Assembly (NCBI GenBank): GCA_050251635.1
Contig: JBFWML010000005.1
Span: forward strand, 1-64,000
Length of the DNA: 64,000 nt
Direction: 5' to 3'
Source of the DNA: JBFWML01 sp050251635
GTDB lineage: Bacteria; Campylobacterota; Campylobacteria; Campylobacterales; SZUA-545
This document shows, one piece after another, positions 58,838 to 64,000 of this stretch (within the stretch, counting starts at the first letter, position 1; every line of letters begins with the position of its first letter). The notes under the pieces are model-generated. The model saw only the letters and a list, made by a program, of their open reading frames with translations. It made no database searches and was not told the DNA's origin. A program made the position numbers and the translations under genes.

Positions 58838-59907
58838 TCCGGCTTTTCTGGGTTGCGCTTTTATGTCTTGGGGCGTTTGCCCGGGCCGATGAATATTATA
58901 TTTTGAGCGAATTTGACGCGCAGAACCCCCGGCAGCCCGCCTTGGCCGAAGCGCTCAAGCAGCGTGTCAATGCCCCGGCCAGGCCGCTAAACGGCTTAAA
59001 ACCCGTGCGCATCGCGGTGGTTCATCCCGCTTTACAGGGGTCGGATTTTTGGGATCGGGCGGTGACGGCGCTGAGCGCGCGCCTAAGCGACTATAACGTC
59101 ACCCACACGCTCGAACTCTACACCTCCCGGCGCCACGAGGTGCGAAAGCAGATTGCCCAGGTTCAGCAGGCGCTCGAAAAGGAGCCGGACTATCTGCTTT
59201 TTCATCTTGACTCGGTCCGTCACGAAGCGGCGGTGGAGCAGCTGCTCGAACGCGAAAAGCCCAAACTGATTTTGCAAAACATCACAACCCCCGCGAAAGG
59301 GTGGTCGAAACAGCCTTTTTTTTATTCGGGCTTTGATCATGAGCGCGGTAGCGTCCGGTTGGACGATCGGCTCATTGAGCTAACCGGCGGCAAAGGCCAG
59401 TATGCAGTGATTTACGGATTGCAAGGTCATGTGGCCACGATGCGGGGAGAGTCTTTTATCCGCCGCGTTGAGGCCGATTCCAAGCTGCAGATGGTCGCCT
59501 CCTACTACACCGAAGCCGACAGCGAATCGGCCCGCCGCGCCGCGACGGAGATTCTTGAAGCTCATCCCAATATTCGTTTTATCTATGCCTGCACCACCGA
59601 TGTGGCGCTGGGCGTCGCCGAAGCGATCGCGCAAAAGAGGCTAACGGGCAAGGTGCTTGTCAACGGCTGGGGCGGCGGAAGCGCGGAGCTTGAGGCGCTG
59701 CAAAAGGGGCGGCTGGATTTGACCATTATGCGGATGAATGACGATCACGGCGTGGCGATGGCCGAGGCGATCGTGATGGACTTGACCGGACAGGCCGACA
59801 AGCTGCCGCAGGTCTTTTCCGGCGATCTGGTGGTTGTTGAAAAAGAGGCCGGTGCCGATCGGCTTGAAAAGTTGAGAAACCATGCCTTCCGTTATTCCGG
59901 CCGTTAA
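58834..59907 (+). CDS. Periplasmic LuxP-like substrate-binding protein
   Basis: 357 residues. Signal peptide (IRLFWVALLCLGAFARA). Periplasmic binding protein type 1 fold as in LuxP and ribose-binding proteins: VRIAVVHPALQGSDFWDRAV, PDYLLFHLDSVRHEAA, GQYAVIYGLQGHVATMRGES, IRFIYACTTDVALGVAEAI and VNGWGGGSAELEAL. No ABC transporter genes are adjacent; a sensor kinase gene overlaps its end by 26 bases. The arrangement is that of luxP-luxQ, in which the binding protein presents autoinducer-2 to the kinase. The ligand here is not known; AI-2 or a sugar are both possible. Confidence 0.82.
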   Translation: MIRLFWVALLCLGAFARADEYYILSEFDAQNPRQPALAEALKQRVNAPARPLNGLKPVRIAVVHPALQGSDFWDRAVTALSARLSDYNVTHTLELYTSRRHEVRKQIAQVQQALEKEPDYLLFHLDSVRHEAAVEQLLEREKPKLILQNITTPAKGWSKQPFFYSGFDHERGSVRLDDRLIELTGGKGQYAVIYGLQGHVATMRGESFIRRVEADSKLQMVASYYTEADSESARRAATEILEAHPNIRFIYACTTDVALGVAEAIAQKRLTGKVLVNGWGGGSAELEALQKGRLDLTIMRMNDDHGVAMAEAIVMDLTGQADKLPQVFSGDLVVVEKEAGADRLEKLRNHAFRYSGR

Positions 59908-62017
59908 AAACCGTTTTTCGATGCGTCTTTCCACCCGCGTGGCGCTGCTGTTTGCTTCGCTGTTTCTCCTCTCTTTGGCTGCGGTCACCCTGCTGGCCTA
60001 CCGCAGCGCCACCGCTGCCGTCTCTCAAGAGATCGCCCGGGCCTTCGAGCAGCGTCACGGCACGGTAGCGCACCTCATCTCCGGCCGGCTGCAGGTGCTC
60101 GATGCCCATCTGAGCGACGCGGCAAGAAACCCGCTCTTTTTCAAGGCGCTCAAGCAGGGACGCGCCGCCGAGGAGGAGCTGCTCTTTTTGCTTGACTCCC
60201 CCGCCGGACAGCATTTGGATCTGCTTTTTGCGCTGGACGAGGCGGGCGGGTTGATTTTGGATGTGGGCTCGCCGCTCTTTCCCGTCGATCGGCTTCTACC
60301 CGCCATCAAAGGCGCAAAACGCGATTTTCTGCAGGGGTGGCGGCTGGTTCACACCCCGGAACTGACGGCGATCGTCAAGGCGCTGGCCATGATCGATCCC
60401 GCCACGGGGCGCGTGGAGGGCTATCTTTTTGGCGGCGTCTCCCTCAGCAAAAACCCGCCGCTCATGCGCTTTTTGATGCAAGAAAGCGGCGTCAGCCATA
60501 TCGCTTTTTTACATGAAGAGATTGTGGTGGCCTCCCACCCCGGTATCCGCAGCGTGCCCGAGCTGGGCGCGGCGGCGATCGCCCATGAGGAGAATCTCTA
60601 CTTTTCAAAGGCGCCGCTCATGCTTTGGTCCCGCCCCTCGGGGGTGTCGATCCTGCTGGCGATCGACGACGGCAGCTACGAGCGGCTTAAAGAGACCTAT
60701 CTTTTTAACTTTCTATGGGTAACACTTTTGCTGCTGCCCCTCTTTGGCGCGGCGGTTTTCTTGATTCACCGCAGCACCGATCGGGGTGTGCGGCACTTGG
60801 TCGATTACGCGCGCGCCGTGGAGCAGGGGCTTGGCAAAAATGCCGTCTATGCGCCCACGGGGGTGGCGGAATACGACACGCTGGGCGAATCCTTCGGCAA
60901 GATGGTGCAGACTCTGGGCGAACAGCAGCAGACCATTCAAAAACTCTTTGACGGCGCGGCGGGACCGATTATTGTGTGGGATGCGCGCATGGTGATTACC
61001 CGCATCAACAAGGCCGCCGCCGCGTTTTTCAGTCAAGAAATTTCCGGCGCGCTGGGGTTGGCGGCTACGGAGCTGTTTGCCAACGCGCGGCCTTCATCAA
61101 TTGCGGAGGTGCTTCGCCGCAGCACGACGAGCGCCGAAGGTTTTTATGAGCTTGAATGCAGCCATTTCGATCCCCACGGCGGCCAAAAGCAGGTTATCTG
61201 GAGCATCACCCCCGTAGGGGACGGTTCGCGGGTGGTGGCCGTGATTGCGCAGGGGCAGGAGATTACACGGCTTAAGGAGGCCGAAAGGGCGCTGACCCAA
61301 GCCAAGGATGCCGCCGAAGCGGCCAGTCTGGCCAAAAGCCGCTTTCTGGCCAATATGAGCCATGAGCTCAGAACGCCTTTAAACGCGATTTTGGGCTACA
61401 GCGAAATGCTGCTGGAGGAGGGCGCCGCATTGCCTGCGCGCGCGCAGGAGGACCTGAACCATATCCACCGATCGGGCCGGCATCTGCTCTTCTTGATTGA
61501 CGATGTGCTCGATATCGCCAGTATCGAATCGGGCCGTGTGGAGCTGGATCGCAAACCCATCCGCCTGGCCGCGCTCTCGCCTGTTCTGGAGGGGCTCATT
61601 ACCCGTAATGCCGAAAAAAACAAAAACCACTATATCGTGGAGGTGCCCGATATGCTCTTTGTTTACGCGGACGAGCGCAAGCTTATCCAAGCGCTCTATC
61701 ACCTGCTGGGCAACGCCTTTAAGTTCACGCAGGCGGGCACCGTGACGCTGCGGGCGAAGCGATCGGGCAAGGATTGCCAAATCGAGGTGATCGACACCGG
61801 TATCGGAATGACCGCCGCGCAAATCGAAAATCTCTTCACCCCCTTTTGGCAGGCGGACAGCTCCAGCACCCGCCGTTTTGGCGGCAGCGGTCTGGGGCTG
61901 GCGCTGGTGCGCAATTTTATTCAGATGATGGACGGCACGATCGAGGTCGAAAGCGAGCCGGGTAAGGGATCATGCTTTAGGATTACGCTTCCCATCGCTC
62001 AGGAAAAGGATAATTAA
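59882..62017 (+). CDS. LuxQ-like membrane sensor histidine kinase
   Basis: 711 residues. Membrane helix (~20-42), a long periplasmic domain (~43-275), second helix (~280-300), HAMP-like linker, PAS domain (~355-475), dimerisation domain with the phospho-acceptor His494 in NMSHELRTPLNAILG, and an ATPase domain (~600-705) with LGNAFKF, DTGIGM, GGSGLGLALVRN. There is no C-terminal receiver domain, unlike LuxQ of Vibrio; the separate receiver at 58460 may fill that role. An internal ATG at 59921 is an alternative start. It ends in the yajQ start (TAATG). Confidence 0.88.
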   Translation: MPSVIPAVKNRFSMRLSTRVALLFASLFLLSLAAVTLLAYRSATAAVSQEIARAFEQRHGTVAHLISGRLQVLDAHLSDAARNPLFFKALKQGRAAEEELLFLLDSPAGQHLDLLFALDEAGGLILDVGSPLFPVDRLLPAIKGAKRDFLQGWRLVHTPELTAIVKALAMIDPATGRVEGYLFGGVSLSKNPPLMRFLMQESGVSHIAFLHEEIVVASHPGIRSVPELGAAAIAHEENLYFSKAPLMLWSRPSGVSILLAIDDGSYERLKETYLFNFLWVTLLLLPLFGAAVFLIHRSTDRGVRHLVDYARAVEQGLGKNAVYAPTGVAEYDTLGESFGKMVQTLGEQQQTIQKLFDGAAGPIIVWDARMVITRINKAAAAFFSQEISGALGLAATELFANARPSSIAEVLRRSTTSAEGFYELECSHFDPHGGQKQVIWSITPVGDGSRVVAVIAQGQEITRLKEAERALTQAKDAAEAASLAKSRFLANMSHELRTPLNAILGYSEMLLEEGAALPARAQEDLNHIHRSGRHLLFLIDDVLDIASIESGRVELDRKPIRLAALSPVLEGLITRNAEKNKNHYIVEVPDMLFVYADERKLIQALYHLLGNAFKFTQAGTVTLRAKRSGKDCQIEVIDTGIGMTAAQIENLFTPFWQADSSSTRRFGGSGLGLALVRNFIQMMDGTIEVESEPGKGSCFRITLPIAQEKDN

Positions 62018-62514
62018 TGGCTAAAGAACACAGTTTTGATATTGCCGCCCGCATGGAGATGATGGAGCTGAAAAACGCTCTGTCCCAGACCGAAAAGGAG
62101 ATCGAGACCCGGTTTGACTTTAAAGGCGTGACCAAAGAGATTACGCTGAACGAAAAGGAAAAAACCGTCGTTATCCTCACCAGCGGCGAAAACAAGCTCG
62201 AAGCGATTACCGACATTCTCTTCGGCCGCATGATCAAGCGCGGCTTAGAGCCCAAATGCCTCAAAAAAGAAAAAAGCGAAAGCGCCAGCGGCGGTAACGT
62301 GCGCGCCACCTACAAAATCCACGACACCCTCACCGCCGAGATCGCCAAAAAAGTGACGGCAGCGATTAAGGAGAGCGGCCTGAAGCTGCAAAGCGCCATT
62401 CAGGGCGACGCCATCCGCGTTAAGGCCAAGTCGATCGACGATCTGCAAGCGCTCATCGCCTATCTGCGTAAGCAGGAGTTTGAAGTGCCTTTGATTTTTG
62501 AAAACTACCGCTAA
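62017..62514 (+). CDS. YajQ-family nucleotide-binding protein
   Basis: 165 residues, full length. Family blocks: HSFDIAARMEMMELKNAL, ETRFDFKGVTKEI, SGENKLEAITDIL and the end IDDLQALIAYLRKQEFEVPL with QFENYR-like IFENYR. YajQ folds as two RRM-like domains; some members bind c-di-GMP and act as effectors. With three c-di-GMP phosphodiesterases in the window, an effector role is plausible. It overlaps the kinase gene by one base and the next gene by one. Confidence 0.93.
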   Translation: MAKEHSFDIAARMEMMELKNALSQTEKEIETRFDFKGVTKEITLNEKEKTVVILTSGENKLEAITDILFGRMIKRGLEPKCLKKEKSESASGGNVRATYKIHDTLTAEIAKKVTAAIKESGLKLQSAIQGDAIRVKAKSIDDLQALIAYLRKQEFEVPLIFENYR

Positions 62515-62846
62515 TGAGTCTGGCCGATCGGCTCAAAAACGGTCTGGGCGGTCTTAAGGAGAGCGGCTGGAAGCTGGAGGAGTCCGGCCCGAAAGGCACC
62601 TTCGAGCCGCTTGCGCCCGCCGAACACAAACTCCATTGCCGCAGGGAAAAACGCAAGGGCAAAAGCGTCACGCTGATTGGCCCCTTTGTTTTGATGTCCG
62701 AAGAGCTTGCCGCGCTCTCTAAAAAGCTCAAAGCCAAACTGGCCGCCGGCGGGGGGATTGAAGACGATTTTCTGCTCTTTCAGGGCGAGTGCGAAGCGAA
62801 ACTGCGCGAGCTGGTAAAGGCCGAGGGCTTTGGCTTTAAACGCTGA
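62514..62846 (+). CDS. SUI1/eIF1-like translation factor (YciH family)
   Basis: 110 residues. The SUI1 fold is seen in the C-terminal 75 residues: KSVTLIGPFVLMSEELAALS, KKLKAKLAAGGGIEDDFLLF and QGECEAKLRELVKAEGF. Bacterial members bind the 30S subunit and influence start codon choice. Its start overlaps the yajQ stop (TAATG). Confidence 0.85.
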   Translation: MSLADRLKNGLGGLKESGWKLEESGPKGTFEPLAPAEHKLHCRREKRKGKSVTLIGPFVLMSEELAALSKKLKAKLAAGGGIEDDFLLFQGECEAKLRELVKAEGFGFKR

Positions 62847-64000
62847 TCGTCTGTATGACTGCCTGATTGTTGGCGGCGGCGCGGCGGGACTGATGGCCGC
62901 AACGCGGCTTAAAGGGCTGGATTTTCTGCTGCTTGAAGGCGCGCCGAAGGTGGGGCAGAAACTCTCCGTCTGCGGCGGCGGCTACGCCAACGTCACCCGC
63001 ACAATCATGGACTCTTCGTTTTACCTGGGCGATCGCGCCTTGATCGAACCGGTTTTGAAGGCCTACGATCGGGAGTGGCTGTTGGGATTTTTGCGCAGTC
63101 TCAACGTGCCCCTTGAAATCCGCGAAGGCGGGTTTTATTTCTGCAAAATTCCCGCCAAAGAGCTGAGCGCGCTTTTTGAGCGGTCGATCGGCCGCGACAA
63201 AATCCGGGTTTCAACCCGCGTTCGCGGCGTAGCGAAGGCGCAAAACGGCTTTGAGGTGACGACCGACCGGGGCGTGCTTAAAAGCCGTTCGGTTCTGATT
63301 GCCACAGGCGGGCCGAGCTATCCCGCCTTGGGGGCCAGCGGCGACGGGGCGGCCTTTGCCGCTGCTTTGGGCCATAGCGCCGTTCCCTTTGCGCCGGTGC
63401 TTTCGGGGCTGACGCTCCAAAGTGCGCAGATGTGGATGAAAGAGCTTTCAGGCATTGCGCTGGGCGTCGAGATTTCCGTGTCCGGTCGCATCATTTCCGG
63501 CAACCTGCTCTTTGCCCACCGGGGCATCAGCGGCCCGGCGGTGCTGAACGCATCGCTTTGGTGGCGCAAGGGCCCCTTGAGCATTGACTTTTTGCCGGGC
63601 TTTGATCTGCAGGCAGCCATCGACAGAGGCGGTCAAAAAACGCCCCTTTCCTTGACTTCGCTTCCTAAACGGTTTATTAAAGCTTTTATGGAAAGCGAAG
63701 GGATCGAGCCCAAGGCGGTCTCCAAACTGACCGAGACCGAGCGCCAAAGGCTGCTTTCGCTCAAACGGTATGTGATGGCCCCGGCGGGCACCTTCGGACT
63801 GACCAAAGCCGAAGCGTGCCGCGGCGGCGTTTGCGCGCAGGAGATTGAAGCGCAGACGATGCAGAGCCGTTTGGTGCCCGGCGTTTTTTTTGCGGGCGAA
63901 GTGCTCGATGTCACGGGCGAGGTGGGCGGCTACAACCTGCAATGGGCCTTCAGCAGTGCCGCCGTAGCCGCAGATGCTATCCGCCAAAGGGTGAAAGGGT
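62830..64000 (+). CDS. HI0933/YhiN-type flavoprotein, C-terminal end outside the window
   Basis: 390 residues visible; only a few residues should be missing. FAD-binding Rossmann motif LIVGGGAAGLMAATRL at the front, then KLSVCGGGYANVTRT, VLIATGGPSYPALGASGDGA, AHRGISGPAVLNAS, APAGTFGLTKAEACRGGVCA-type block and the C-terminal GEVLDVTGEVGGYNLQWAFS. This is the family of BaiN/HI0933-like NAD(P)/FAD-dependent oxidoreductases, reductases whose substrates are mostly unknown. The start is probably TTG 62830, inside the end of the SUI1 gene (17-base overlap) with GAGGG upstream. The frame is open to the window edge. Confidence 0.88.
   Translation, partial: MALNADRLYDCLIVGGGAAGLMAATRLKGLDFLLLEGAPKVGQKLSVCGGGYANVTRTIMDSSFYLGDRALIEPVLKAYDREWLLGFLRSLNVPLEIREGGFYFCKIPAKELSALFERSIGRDKIRVSTRVRGVAKAQNGFEVTTDRGVLKSRSVLIATGGPSYPALGASGDGAAFAAALGHSAVPFAPVLSGLTLQSAQMWMKELSGIALGVEISVSGRIISGNLLFAHRGISGPAVLNASLWWRKGPLSIDFLPGFDLQAAIDRGGQKTPLSLTSLPKRFIKAFMESEGIEPKAVSKLTETERQRLLSLKRYVMAPAGTFGLTKAEACRGGVCAQEIEAQTMQSRLVPGVFFAGEVLDVTGEVGGYNLQWAFSSAAVAADAIRQRVKG

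Overview
The window is a GC-rich, densely packed bacterial chromosome segment, most likely from the Campylobacterota (Epsilonproteobacteria). The best evidence is a fused ResB-CcsA cytochrome c synthetase of about 1046 residues, a Csd4/Pgp1-type cell-shape carboxypeptidase, and the neighbourhood xseB / nitrilase-like / metX / guaB / gatA, all typical of that phylum. I cannot name a genus. The hexamer CGATCG is strikingly frequent in the core genes and rare in the AT-rich islands.

Layout. 1-1839 (minus): a periplasmic Cache sensor, a response regulator and the start of a histidine kinase. 1880-2473: a small UDG-superfamily glycosylase. 2507-4657: an AT-rich island with a Sll1717-type P-loop ATPase and a lipoprotein, edged by short repeats. 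4676-5225 (minus): a MazEF-like pair. 5344-9848: pepA, ychF, yggT and a lytic transglycosylase. 9775-13037: a lipoprotein, a Ca2+/Na+ exchanger, mobB, fbp and a small Cys-rich protein. 13054-16526: two c-di-GMP phosphodiesterases (EAL and HD-GYP). 16598-21801: metG, a Mur-like protein, then a DUF1538 membrane protein with its own P-II-like and CBS partners. 21819-31314: the Csd4-like carboxypeptidase, then a minus-strand run (nitrilase-like pseudoenzyme, xseB, metXA, guaB, gatA, ccsBA). 31356-35184 (minus): polA-ogt-ung repair operon. 35243-38017: plsC, then cheX-fliN-fliO-receiver on the minus strand. 38130-42438: a TauE-type permease, uvrA, two tiny membrane proteins and fluC.

42439-43900 is the remarkable part: an integron remnant. 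The N-terminal part of an integron integrase reads leftward and is cut off by a short dispersed repeat. Rightward lie an attI-like intergenic region with GGACAT palindromes, one intact gene cassette with a recognisable 85-bp attC site, and a second cassette cut off by another copy of the same repeat. The cassette's first bases (GTTAGGGC) are exactly complementary to the start of its own attC (GCCCTAAC). Ten copies of the repeat (core GGGGACAGGCTACTTTTT and variants) lie in the accessory regions, several exactly at gene truncation points. In three places a copy sits beside a duplicated promoter-proximal segment of a neighbouring gene.

43936-50143: an ABC-F gene with a five-codon leader and an attenuator-like hairpin, moeA-pyrG, rpsU, an AT-rich orphan gene, and a Phd/MazF-like module preceded by a truncated copy of its antitoxin. 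50279-64000: a signalling block made of a GAF-HD-GYP phosphodiesterase, a CHASE2 adenylate cyclase followed by two metallo-beta-lactamase-fold proteins that look like class II cyclic-nucleotide phosphodiesterases, lpxL-like and YbiT-like genes, a receiver with a LuxP/LuxQ-like binding-protein and kinase pair, YajQ, a SUI1-type factor and an incomplete flavoprotein gene. Taken together the window is rich in second-messenger genes (c-di-GMP and cAMP) and sensory proteins. No tRNA or rRNA gene and no CRISPR array was seen.
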